Of a stretch of DNA of 64,000 bases, positions 1 to 10,204 are shown piece by piece (the first letter of the stretch is position 1; the number at the start of each line of letters is the position of its first letter). Below the pieces are notes generated by a model that saw only the letters and a program-made list of their open reading frames with translations, made no database searches and was not told the origin of the DNA. Position numbers and translations under genes: made by a program. The stretch comes from Nilaparvata lugens (taxonomy: Eukaryota > Arthropoda > Insecta > Hemiptera > Delphacidae): positions 2,376,623 through 2,440,622 of the forward strand of contig NC_052514.1 of assembly GCF_014356525.2 (NCBI RefSeq), given 5' to 3'.

Positions 1-470
1 GCGCAGTGAGCATTTGACATGATACATACTGCAACCACAGATTAAATAATTATTCACTTCCTTTATACTGCAACCAACATCTAACAATAGATAAAGGATA
101 ATATCTTTATTGTGAATTAACCGAGCTTTTTCCAAGATCGCCATTGTAATTGACAATATATTATATTGAAGCTGATATTTATCACAATATTCTCCACCAC
201 GATAGAGAACTGTTCAATATTTCAATATGAATGAACTTAGTTCATGCGAGAAATGAAACTCATTATTTATGTTAAATAAATTATTGTTCCATTGCATTCT
301 CTAGTAAGTTTCCCCTAAAATGGTCAGGATTTGTTCAATGATAAGCATTGCTGTAATTTCAAATGAATGGTGACAGTATGAAGTGAATCTTACAACTGAA
401 AAATCGTATCTATGTGAAGATTTATTTCATATTAGATTTTTATCGAAAGTTGAATCTTTTGGTTGGTCTT
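1..470. other. Unannotated AT-rich sequence
   Basis: No gene or convincing element is visible. Positions about 333-400 carry a degenerate copy of a short motif (a version of GACAGTTTGAAGTGAATCTT) that recurs near 5603, 21547 and 60837. Confidence 0.5.
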
Positions 471-524
471 AGCTTTTATTGCTTATCTCTGAGGCTGGCT
501 TTCGGCAGTTATTCGACAAAAAGA

Positions 525-596
525 AAGAGGAAGTAAGAGAAATAGAAGAAGAACAAGGAACAAGGAATAAGTAGAAATTGTGAAAGAAGAGGAGGA

Positions 597-630
<34 letters not shown>

Positions 631-760
631 AGAAGAAAAAGAAGAGGAAGAAGTAGAAGAAGAAGAAGTAGAAGGTGAAGAAGAAGAGTAGAGGTGGTGG
701 ACAAGGGAGTAGGAGAAGGAGGAGGTGCAGAAGAAGAAAGCGAACAAAAATAAAGAGACC
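525..760. repeat. GAA/GGA-rich purine tract
   Basis: The plus strand is almost pure purine, dominated by GAA and GGA triplets. On the minus strand it translates into poly-Ser, poly-Phe or poly-Leu in the three frames, which marks it as simple repeat and not coding sequence. Confidence 0.85.
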
Positions 761-869
761 TATCAGAGCAATAAAAGTCAAAGTCTTTTTTTCTCCCGAT
801 TTTCTTTTCTGGTAACTGATATCTGATTCGGAAAATTGATGTCCGTTTCAGAACTTCATACCACATGAA

Positions 870-1480
870 ACTAATTCTTGTTTGTAGACTATTTGTTCCA
901 CCATTTCTCCCTAGTCTTTTATTATATTTATGACATTATTATACTCTAGTATATGTTTCTTACAAATATTTCATACTGCAATCATGTTACCCAGATACAA
1001 GCCTATTCGTGCTTCTATTCAACTCGTTCCTAGAACAATAAATTATAGTGGGGAGGTTTCATACTGTTCTAAGAATAATATTGATGAATAAGGAGCATTT
1101 TCAGCTCTTTCTACAGTATTCAGAGATTTATCACGCTAGAGAAAGATAGAAAATTCAATAGATTGCACTATTTCATGAGACTATTACCATACAATGAGAG
1201 GATGACATAGCTATTTATGAAGAGAAATTAGAGCTTTCATCTTAACTTAATCAAACTCCCAATTCACTCTATTATACTACAATACTAGACACTTGTGATT
1301 CATGCTTCCATTTTGAAAATCCTAAATACAGTAGGTACTTACTCGAATAGTCGAATTGAAATGATGCAAAACCGTTTCCAAAAGCATGACTTGAAAGTAT
1401 ATTTAGAATGATTGTTTCGAAATAGATTCTATTTTTATAAAACTCAAAATAAGGTAGATGATGTCAGACGTGACAAAGCC
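870..1480. other. Unannotated AT-rich sequence
   Basis: I see no ORF of substance, no repeat structure and no RNA gene here. Confidence 0.4.
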
Positions 1481-1488
1481 TGGCCTCT

Positions 1489-3180
1489 CTTTTTCTTCTT
1501 CGTCTTCGTCTTTTTCTTCTTTTACATCTTCATCTTATTTTTCTTCTTCTCCTTCCTATCCATCTTCTTTTCAGCTTCAAACCGCAGAAAAACAATAATT
1601 TAATGGGTAGGGGAAGCAGACTATTTTTGGAAAAGGAAAACTAATGAAGCAACCCTAGAACTCATTTACAACAAGACCCAAAATTTGTAACAATACAAGA
1701 CGGTATTAACTCATTATTTGTAAGTTACCTCTCATTTCCTATGCTCTGTCCCTTTTTAAAATATCTCTAGTCTATGCCCTTCTTCCTCTCATCTTCATTT
1801 CTCCTCCTTCGATCTTTCTTCTCCTTCTCACTCCACTTCAACTTCCATCTTCAGCTTGTCGTCTTCTTCGAAGCTGACTTCCTCTTCTTCTTCTTCTTAG
1901 TTCTCTTATATTTTTTCTTCTCCTTTTGATTCCACCTTCGAATCCACCTTCTGATTCTTATATTTCTCGCACTACTTCAGCATCAACTTTCTCCTTATGC
2001 TTTTCTTTCTTTCGCAAACAAATTCCCATTTTTCTTTCTTATTTTAACCTCATCAGTCCCTTCTTCTCATTCTTATTCTTCTTCTTTCCTTCACACTTCT
2101 CATTTTCCTTCTCCTACCTTTAAACCTCTTTCATTCCCACTTCTTTTCAGGGGGACTTATACCTCTATACATCATTCTTATTCTTATTTCCCTCTTATAC
2201 TTCTCTCCTTTTCTCACCACTTCCTCCAATTATCCTCATCCTCGTGTTCATCATCCCTCTTTTTTACGTTCTAATCAGATTTCCTCTCCTCCTCCTCCTC
2301 CTCCTCCTCCAACACCTCCTCCTCCTTTCTCTTCTATTTCTTTCCCGATTCTTCTTCTTTCCTCTACTTCTTATTCTTTTTCATCTTGTCGTTCATTTGA
2401 ATTACTTATTCCCCTGCTCATCTTCTTCCATTCAATATTCTCCTTCTCCATTTTCTCCTTCTTAATCATCTTTTTCTTCCCATCTTCTCCTTATCAATCT
2501 TTTTCTTTATGTTCTTCTCAAGCATCTTCTTTTTCTTCTTCTTCATCTTCTTCTTCTTCTGCTTCTTCTCGATGTTCTTCTTAAGCATCTCCTTCTTCTT
2601 CTTCTTCTCTATGTTCTACTTGAGCATCTTCTTCTTCTCCAGGTTCTTCTAAAGCATCTTCTTTTTCTCCATCTTCTTCTTCACTATGTTCTTCCAAAGC
2701 TATGATCTTCTTCCTATGATCTTCTTCTCGATATTCTTCTTCCCATCTTCCACTTCTCCATCTCCATCCTCTCCATCTCCTTTCTCTCCATCTTCTCCTT
2801 CTCCATCTCCTTATTATGCACCCTTCCCTTCTCCATCTTCTCCTTCTCTATGTTTTCTTAGGCATCTTCTTCTTCTCCATTTTCTTCTTCTTAACTATGT
2901 TCTTCTCCATCTATCCTTCTCCATCTTTCTTTCTCCACCTGCTACTATTCCATCTTCTTCTTCTTCACATTCTTCCTCTTCTCTATCTTCTTCTTCATCA
3001 TCTTCTTTTTATCCATCTTCTCCTTCTCCTCCTTCTACTTCTCCACCTTCATCACCCCACTTTCTTCTTCTCCATCTTCTTCTTCTTCATCTTCCTCTTC
3101 TACTCCTTCCCTACTCACAATTCACATTCTCCTTTTCATCAAATAATTTCTTCTTCTTTTCCATCTCCTCATACTTGAAG
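1489..3180. repeat. Long pyrimidine-rich (TTC/CTT)n region
   Basis: About 1.7 kb in which the plus strand is overwhelmingly C and T, built from TTC, CTT, TCC and CTCCAT-type units. Between 2510 and 3120 the phrase CATCTTCTTCTTCTC and close variants recur many times, so part of it is a degenerate tandem array. The ORFs here are artefacts of missing purines and are Ser/Phe/Leu/Pro-rich in every frame. Confidence 0.8.
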
Positions 3181-3636
3181 ATTGAAAGGGAAGTCCTCCT
3201 CCACCCTTGGGAGTTAACAGGGTAGAAATCAGTGCTCTAACACACATAGAACGAATTAGACACCAGGGAATAGAGACACTGTCACGTGACTGAAGAGCCT
3301 ACACTGATGAACCTATTTGAAAGCCATTATAGGGAGGTTCACTTCATAATGTCAGCAATAATAGAATGGGATGCTTCGATGTTGTCTATAAGAAACGCTG
3401 TCAGTTTGAAGTTGGTCTGAGTATGGAGGAAACAGCTGATCTCTTACATTTAAAAACCGGAAATTCCCGAATGTGACAATAATAGAAACGTCTGAATTTG
3501 ACTGGTTTACATTTGTTCAAGAAACTGTACTCTATATAGGAGTGTTTGTGAGTATTCTGGAATGTAATGGATGAAAATTCAAATTGAAAAAAATGGCTAC
3601 AATAGGAATACAACTGAATAGCCTATTCGAAAATCA
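3181..3636. other. Unannotated spacer
   Basis: No gene recognised. It separates the pyrimidine tract from the first family A repeat. Confidence 0.4.
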
Positions 3637-4077
3637 TTTTTCGCCACACTGCACAGAAAGTAGCTGTTTTCCAGTCCCTACGTAGATCTGAAAGACATTG
3701 TTTGCAGACGACTCTCGTCTGACGTCAGAACAGGTTTCTTTCCGGCCTAGGCCGGAAAGAGTACCCTTTCCAGCCGCTAACATGGAACTGAGAAAGGTGA
3801 TCAATAAACAGCTGATCAAAAAACTTTTCATTATTTGTGTTCATTATTCAATAATTGAAACATTTATAATAATATCATCTTATTGTCATTTGAAAGAATA
3901 AAAAAGTATAAACTCAACCTCCCACATAATTGAACATCATCTTTTAGGTTAAATAGACTAATCAGAATAAAAAATAAAAATACTCGGACAATTTCCTGAT
4001 ATTCAGATTACCTCAGATTTGCTAGAGCTATCACCTTCCACTTCTGCTTTCAGGAGTGCTTAGTAAACAACTATTCT

Positions 4078-4115
<38 letters not shown>

Positions 4116-4296
4116 ATATATATATAATATATATATTGTTTATTTTTGTGTGTGGCGAAAAATAGCATTCGCACCACGGGCAAAAATGTTTTTCCGGCTC
4201 TCAATCTTTTCTAGTCCTTGGCCTACGGCCTCGGACTTGAAAACCGATTTCGAGCCGGAAAAGTCTCATTTTCGGCCCCAGGTGCGCAATATACTA
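3637..4296 (+). repeat. Family A dispersed repeat, copy 1
   Basis: About 660 bp, matching 8809-9435 and 22994-23585 in the same orientation and 42889-43311 in reverse. It begins TTTTCGCCACACTGCACAG and ends near GTGCGCAATATACTA. Inside, the opening CGCCACAC is answered by GTGTGTGGCGAAAA near 4150. That is followed by a shorter module bracketed by TTCGCACC and GGTGCG, so the family looks like two abutting inverted-repeat modules. This copy differs by an expanded TA run. Non-coding; a non-autonomous DNA element is the likeliest origin. Confidence 0.8.
4078..4137. repeat. (TA)n microsatellite
   Basis: About 60 bp of TA inside family A copy 1, where the other copies have only a few TA units, so it expanded after insertion. 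Confidence 0.9.
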
Positions 4297-4904
4297 TAGC
4301 CAATCTCTGAGTGGAAAATGCTCACACTCACTTAGAATATATGTATAAATATATAAGTGACTTTCGAGTGTGACTTTTATTTCCCTGCTGATATAAGAAG
4401 AGATTAAATTCATTGACCACTTGGAATCTTGAATACAAATACATTTTTTCAAATATATATCTCCATTTCAATGAAATGGATGGGATCAATTATCAATATC
4501 AGTGTCAATGATTTCAACATGCAATCTGTGTCTCCTATAATAAATTCCTTCAATGTGTATCCAATGATTGAAGCTGTTCGTATAATCGAAATTGTATTAT
4601 AATCACATGTTTTAATTACAGGCTAAGTATTATAGTCGTGTATCCTTCCGTAGTTCAGAAAAACTACAAAAGTTTGGAAGATAACAAAATAGGATGTACT
4701 TCTATAGGCTACTCTCTGATTCAAACATGATGAGCAAGATAATGCTAAACATGTATTCCAAGCAAGATAATGTTTCGACCCTATAACCACAGAGAATAGA
4801 ATGTAACATTCATACTCCCTGCCTTGAACTGATTCAAAACTTGTAGTCATATGAATAAGTGAGATTTCTGGAATACACCTAATAAAAAATCACTCAATAA
4901 GAAC
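4297..4904. other. Unannotated AT-rich sequence
   Basis: No gene, RNA or clear repeat seen. A 75-codon minus-strand ORF (4623-4850) has no recognisable motif. Confidence 0.4.
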
Positions 4905-4995
4905 TATAATAATTTATAAACTGTCCACAATCAAAAAATCATTAACTTTTGCCTATTGTCCTATAGACACAGTGACTTCGGAAATACTTCAAATA
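4905..4995 (+). repeat. Direct repeat, left copy, flanking a MITE
   Basis: About 90 bp that recurs, diverged, at 5356-5446. Shared landmarks are AATAATTTAT, AAAATCATTA, CTATTGTCC and ATAGACACAGTGACT. It abuts the left end of the fold-back MITE. Confidence 0.75.
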
Positions 4996-5355
4996 GGGCC
5001 GGTTTCCGAGCTCGGGATTCAGCTAAGTCCTAGACCTTAAACAGCTGGAGTCAGAAAATTGGCTTTCCAAAACGGGGCGAAGCGCAGCTTTTACAACAGT
5101 AGTCGTAGTTTTTATTTTCTCATTTCTATAATTGGAAACGTTTTTCCCTGACGAAATTAGACATTTCTAAATAATTCAAAATAGCTGAAACTTTACACTA
5201 TTTCCTCTTTATTTTATTTTGCGTTCAATTTTCTAGTTTTTTGAAATTTAATTCAAACGTGACTGCGACTACGCCCCGTTTTGGAAAGCCAATTTTCTGA
5301 CTCCAGCTGTTTAAAGTCTAGAACTTAGCTAAGTCCCGAGCTCGGAAGCCGGCCC
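4996..5355. mobile_element. Fold-back MITE with ~85-bp terminal inverted repeats
   Basis: The left arm starts GGGCCGGTTTCCGAGCTCGG and the right arm ends CCGAGCTCGGAAGCCGGCCC. The arms continue inward as near-perfect inverted repeats of about 85 bp, to CCAAAACGGGGCG. The central 190 bp is AT-rich and non-coding. The exact end and target-site duplication are ambiguous (possibly AAT). Confidence 0.85.
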
Positions 5356-5446
5356 TTAATAATTTATGAACAACTCTCGATCATAAAATCATTACTTTCG
5401 TCTATTGTCCCATAGACACAGTGACTCCTTCACCTATCAAATCAAA
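5356..5446 (+). repeat. Direct repeat, right copy, flanking a MITE
   Basis: Diverged duplicate of 4905-4995. The left/right order is preserved, so the MITE lies exactly between the two units. Confidence 0.75.
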
Positions 5447-5904
5447 ATAGGAAGTCGTTTACTACTGCTGACATAAAAACACACACAAAAAAAACATACG
5501 CCAATAAAACGACAAAAGAAAGTACTACTGTAATAAAAAGTCATAAAACAATTATTAATATCCACTTTAAAGTTTCAGCATTGGTTGAATGAATGGTTAT
5601 TGAGGAATTCTGACAGTTTGAAATGAATTTCACTGCATATAAAACAAATTATTGCCACCTTGGTTTCAATCTGTTATGAGATTCAAGACAGTGAGGATTT
5701 CCGTTGATTTATTACTAAATCATAAAACTGTTTTACTAGTCTTGAAATTTTCATCCTCTCCCACAGCTTATTCACATGATAGGAAGTTAATGCTTAGAGA
5801 TAGCATAATAAATCTATCGTTTCTCAATGGGAGTGTTTGTTATAATATAAGGTAATCGATGATTGCTGTTTTCATGTTGTTTATTGATAATAATAAATAG
5901 TACT
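5447..5904. other. Unannotated sequence
   Basis: No gene seen. It carries the recurrent short motif near 5603-5634 (TGACAGTTTGAAATGAATTT). Confidence 0.4.
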
Positions 5905-6060
5905 GAGGGTGATGCCCTCATAAGCTCTTAGGGCTTGTGCGTGGGTAATGAGAGAGAGGGATGTAGATGAGAGATGACGACTTCTTTTTAGGTAGCCGGG
6001 ACCGACGGGAAATCGTCTCCTCCGAAAGACGGAGTGTCCGTATCAATGTGATTGTGTTAT
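5905..6060 (-). mobile_element. SINE body fragment
   Basis: The reverse complement carries the phrase GTCGGTCCCGGCT followed by CCTA(A/G)AAAG and AGTCGT. The same arrangement occurs in the SINE-like head of the LINE at about 45136-45168. The tRNA-derived head is not recognisable here, so this is a 5'-truncated or diverged copy. Confidence 0.6.
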
Positions 6061-6690
6061 GGTCAAAAACTTTTGCCCCCGGTCGAGATTGTAGTGTTTA
6101 TATTTTCTCTTCTCTATTCTCCTTATAAAATATTGTTTCCACAGTTATTATCTTCTTGCTATGTCTACACTAACGTACACGGATTTGTTCTTAATCCTCT
6201 ACTACTCTTTAGTTTTTACCCGTTATCTCTTCAGTCTCTCTCATGAAACATTTTTCTCATTCTCATTTTCCTCGTAACCTCATTTTCCTCATTCACTCAT
6301 TTGTTCTTAACCCTCTTCCACTTTTCAGTTTCTACATGGCTTATCTCTTTACTTTCCGTCATCAAACATATCCCTCATTCTCATTTCCCTCATTACTATG
6401 AAACATTGAGTGAGTTACTCTCCTTTATTATTTCATTCTCATCAAATAGCAGTCAGTCTATTATCCCTTTCTTGTTATTCTCTTTCCAATTCTCCTCATT
6501 CCTCTGTGTGCTGATCATTTTCTTCTCAAACATACAGTCACGCTTAGAGGATCTGATATGTCAGTTTGTTCAAGTCAAATATTACACTGGACATAACATA
6601 GTATTTTACAAGATCAGTCGGGCACTTTTGTCAGGTGGTCAAATACAACCCTCTACAGAGAATAGAATATACAATGACTGCCTTTATTTG
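6061..6690. other. Unannotated pyrimidine-rich spacer
   Basis: A 130-codon ORF (6301-6693) lies in a C/T-rich stretch with no domain, and I treat it as chance. Confidence 0.4.
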
Positions 6691-6745
6691 TGACCTAGGA
6701 GGGCGAAGTTAGGGCGCAGTCGGCCTTCTCTTACACTTGACCCTA
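6691..6745 (+). repeat. Family C short repeat (CCTAGGAGGGCGAAG)
   Basis: A block of about 55 bp, CCTAGGAGGGCGAAGTTAGG followed by GGCC(T/C)TCTCTTACACTT. It recurs in the same orientation at 14626-14685 and 52311-52366 and is probably a conserved end of a larger retroelement. Confidence 0.7.
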
Positions 6746-6920
6746 AGATAGAGAGAGAATGATGAGAGAGACAGCCTCGATTTATAAGATCAGTCAGGCA
6801 CATTCTGACAAAGTAAACATTTTTGCATAATTCTCACAGTCTGTCACAAAAGTTAGGAGTACATCGAAATCGTTGAACATCTTTGTATTATTTATTCTTC
6901 CATGTCTGCAAGAGAGGAGA

Positions 6921-7104
6921 TATAGTGAGGTCCACGTTATAATGGCAGTGTGTGATTTACATTGGTGTTGCTATCCTTCTCTATCATCCCACTAAGCGGA
7001 TAACGCTATCTCTCCCTCGCTTCGCTCTGTTGCCAGATCGTATTTTAACAGTGTAGGAATATAATTAACAAGATATTTTATCACCATTGATAAATTTTTT
7101 ATAA
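6921..7104 (+). mobile_element. Family M MITE, 5' half
   Basis: Starts with the family M terminus TATAGTGAGGTCCACG and continues with the internal GTTGCTATCCTT and AGCGGATA phrases shared with 18731 and 63278. It breaks off where the LINE fragment begins and no right terminus follows. Confidence 0.8.
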
Positions 7105-7422
7105 TACCATTGCAGTTCCGACTCTCCTATATGGAAGTGAAAAATTGGATTCACACACGTAGAATGGACAGTCCAATTCAAGCTGCAGAAATGAGGTTTC
7201 TAAGGAGTGTATTTGGCTGCACTAGAGATGATAGAATCAGAAATACTGATATAAGACAGGTTTTATTGGTTGCTCCTCTACATGAAAGAGTTATTCAAAA
7301 TAGACGCAACTGGTGCAGTCATTTGGATAGAATATGCCACCTGGGAGAATGCCCATTGAAGTCCAAAACTATAGACCTACTGGAAAAAGAGATGTAGGGA
7401 GGCCAAGAAAGAGATAGATAGA
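7105..7422 (+). pseudogene. Decayed LINE reverse transcriptase C-terminus
   Basis: The reading carries C-terminal landmarks of insect endonuclease/reverse-transcriptase LINE proteins: a LLYGSE-type phrase, then IQAAEMRFLRSVFGCTRDD, then a GRPRKR ending. These lie in different frames, with shifts near 7140 and 7350, so the fragment is dead. Only about 100 codons of a protein normally near 1,000 residues remain. It is 5'-truncated inside the family M MITE and ends against a minus-strand LINE 3' end. The LINE clade cannot be set from this part alone. Confidence 0.7.
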
Positions 7423-8060
7423 TATATTTATTGATAATTGTTACTAGGCTGTTGCCTATGGTAACATTTACAAAAATTGACAATAAAATTAAATCAAACT
7501 TATGAGATAAATAATAATTATTCAACAGTTCTGCACTAGTATTGATCAATTACAAATATCGAAGAAAATAATATAGTATATATTAAGCTATCAACATTAT
7601 ACTAGATCACATTAGCAATACTGGAGGAAAGAAAAGTTGTTATTTGCATCCATGTGGAATGAAACTTATCATGAAAGTATTCGAAAAATTAAACTTCATA
7701 ATACAATACAATACAATAGAGAGTAGATGGAATAGGTAAGAAATAAACTATGAAGGTGGTCCTATTACAAAACATTATGATCAGACTTTTAATAAAAAAA
7801 AAAGAAGTTATTATGGAATGAGAGCATGAATGCACCAAACCCTGCCAATCATAATGACCTTATGCTAAGGTATCATTTATCAATGATGACAGAAGCCTCG
7901 ATTTAAACAAATAGAAGCTTGGTGAGAAAATCAACTCAGGTGATAGATTGTTCCACAGTCGGGACGCTACTACAGTAAGAGAGGAGTTGTACATAACTGT
8001 GCGGTGGAGTGGAGTTTTAGCCCAGTCAATGAAGGTCCAAAAAAGCAATTTCGATCCGAA
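7423..8060 (-). pseudogene. LINE 3' end, minus strand
   Basis: Read on the minus strand, about 65 codons (roughly 8060-7860) resemble the extreme C-terminus of LINE reverse transcriptases, with a RLWNNLSPEL phrase followed by Phe-Lys and Leu-rich residues. A 3' UTR of about 430 bp follows, with an AATAAA-type signal and a short TATC tail near 7413-7425. No catalytic part of RT is present. The reading continues upstream of 8060 into unrelated sequence, so the true 5' limit is unclear. Confidence 0.5.
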
Positions 8061-8503
8061 AATTAAATAAAAGCTGAATTTCTCACCATCGATAGAACCC
8101 TCCCAGAGGGTCATTCTACCAAAGTCCCAAGAAATCCCCCTGGAGCTTTCACCCAGGCCCCCTAAAACATGAAAAATGCAGGTAATCACGGAAATCAAAT
8201 ATCTCTGTAACCATTGATCGGGAAGAGTTCTATTATATGTCATTCGATTTGTTAAATAATGGACTACAATATCAGTTACATTCATTTTCCAATAAAACTA
8301 ACAGTTTTCTTGATAAACTGATATTTATGTAAAAATTTAGGGGGGTTGCGATTTGATTTTTATTGGGGTCTAGTTATCAGGAATACTCTCTCCACTAAAA
8401 AGACGAGAGGAAATATAATGAAACGAAGACAATACGGCACATAAACGATAATAACATTTCAGTTTTCCAAAATATTTTATTTGAAATGAATTGGACTAGT
8501 TGT
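8061..8503. other. Unannotated spacer before assembly gap
   Basis: No gene or recognisable element. Confidence 0.4.
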
Positions 8504-8603
8504 NNNNNNNNNNNNNNNNNNNNNNNNNNNNNNNNNNNNNNNNNNNNNNNNNNNNNNNNNNNNNNNNNNNNNNNNNNNNNNNNNNNNNNNNNNNNNNNNN
8601 NNN
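8504..8603. other. Assembly gap (100 N)
   Basis: Exactly 100 unknown bases, a conventional placeholder; the real size is unknown. Confidence 0.99.
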
Positions 8604-8808
8604 TGTGGATGGTACTACACTTTATAGCTGATGTTAAACTAACACTATTCTATTGACCTACTTTTCACTGTTGTTGAAAGCTACTCTACTCACTAATTTA
8701 GATGTTTACTGTACGACTGCTCGACTACGACTTCCGAAGAAGGAGGCAGACATAACATTCTCCTGGTACAATACAGTGCAGTGCTAAGAATGTAATAGAT
8801 GGAATAAC

Positions 8809-9435
8809 TTTTCGCCACACTGCACAGAAAGCAGCTGTTTTCCAGTCCCTATGTAGATCTGAAAGACCTTGTTTGCAGACGACTCTCGTCTGATGTCAGA
8901 ACAGGTTTCTTTCCAGCCTAGGCCGGAAAGAGTACTCTTTCCAGCCGCTAACATGGAACTAAGAAAGGTGATCAAAAATCAGCTGATCAAAAAACTTTCC
9001 ATTATTTGTGTTCATTATTCAATAACAATAAAAACGTTTATAATAATATCATCTTATTGTCATTTGAAAGAATAAAAAAGTATAAACTCAACCTCCCACA
9101 TAATTGAACATCATCTTTTAGGTTATTTAGACAAATCAGAATGAAAAATAAAAATACTTGGACAATTCACTGATATTCAGATTACCTCAGATTTGCTAGA
9201 GCTATCACCTTCCACTTCTGCTTTCGGAAGTGCTTAGTAAACAACTATTATCATATAATATATTGTTTATTTTTGTGTGTGGCGGAAAATAGTGTTCGCA
9301 CCATGGGCAAAAATGTTTTTCCAGCTCTCAATCTTTTCTATTCTCTCTTATTCTCTAGTCTCTAGTTTCTCTTATTTGGAAACCGATTTCGAGCCGAAAT
9401 AATCTCATTTTCTGCTCTAGGTGCGAAATATACTA
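8809..9435 (+). repeat. Family A dispersed repeat, copy 2
   Basis: Collinear with 3637-4296 from TTCGCCACACTGCACAG to GGTGCGAAATATACTA, but without the TA expansion and with some substitutions in the last module. A LINE fragment is inserted just beyond its right end. Confidence 0.85.
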
Positions 9436-9440
9436 ATTGT

Positions 9441-9706
9441 AACTGCTGTATTGCTGCATAGCATGAGAAACGAGGAGAGATACAGTTTGCTGCAGACAAT
9501 TATGCAGGGGAAGATCTTTGGACGAAGAGGACCAGGAAGAGGCAGGGTATCGTGGCTTAGAAACCTCAGGACCTGGTTCAACAAAACATCTACACAACTG
9601 TTCCGGATTGCTGCAAACAAAGCACTGATCGCTATGATGATCGCCAACATTCGTAACGGATTGGCACCCTAAGAAAAGAAGAAGAAGAAGAAGAAGAACT
9701 GCTGTA
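9441..9706 (+). mobile_element. 5'-truncated LINE insertion with target-site duplication
   Basis: A 10-bp duplication AACTGCTGTA occurs at 9441-9450 and 9697-9706. The insert between them carries the last 74 codons or so of a reverse transcriptase ORF (stop at 9670-9672), with GRRGPGRGRVSWLRNLRTWF and IAMMIANIRNG phrases typical of the C-terminus of one insect LINE group. A short (GAA)n 3' tail follows. Only the RT tail survives, but its reading frame is unbroken. This is a textbook target-primed reverse transcription product. Confidence 0.85.
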
Positions 9707-9813
9707 CTGTGACAATTTTTCTCCTTTGCAAGTGTTTCTATTCTTAGAGGGTGTGATCGATAATAGAAGAAGAGGAGAAGGACAGGAGAACAAGAAGAAG
9801 AAGAATAAGTTGA

Positions 9814-9848
<35 letters not shown>

Positions 9849-10015
9849 GAGAAGAGAAGAAAAGAAATTATGATGATAGGAAGCGGGTCTGCAATTGACA
9901 TGCGGATGTCTTGCTGAGAAAGTGAAGGGAAAAAAGTGATAGAAAAGGAAGAAAAAGAAGAAGAGGAAGGAAAGAAGAAGAAGAAGAGACGATAAGAGGA
10001 TGAGATGTAGAGAGT
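9707..10015. repeat. GAA/GGA purine-rich tract
   Basis: The plus strand is mostly AAG, GAA and GGA. ORFs on both strands are Lys/Glu/Arg-rich or Ser/Phe-rich and not credible as proteins. Confidence 0.75.
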
Positions 10016-10204
10016 AGGCCTATTGATAACCGACAACAAATCCAGTAAGGACTAGGGATGACTCATCACTATTATGACCTTGAAAGATTCTTTCCCTGCT
10101 TGTGAATGCAGTTTGTCCCTTCCTAGGGAAGGAAGTCCTATTCAAAAGTTGTACATCTTATTTGCCATCAAGTCTTTTCACTTACTCTACTAGTCACCCC
10201 TATA

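Noticed and set aside
3634..3901. Small ORFs on both strands, repeated at 8784-9075 and 22991-23188
   Set aside because: They recur because family A recurs; frames differ between copies and carry no domain.
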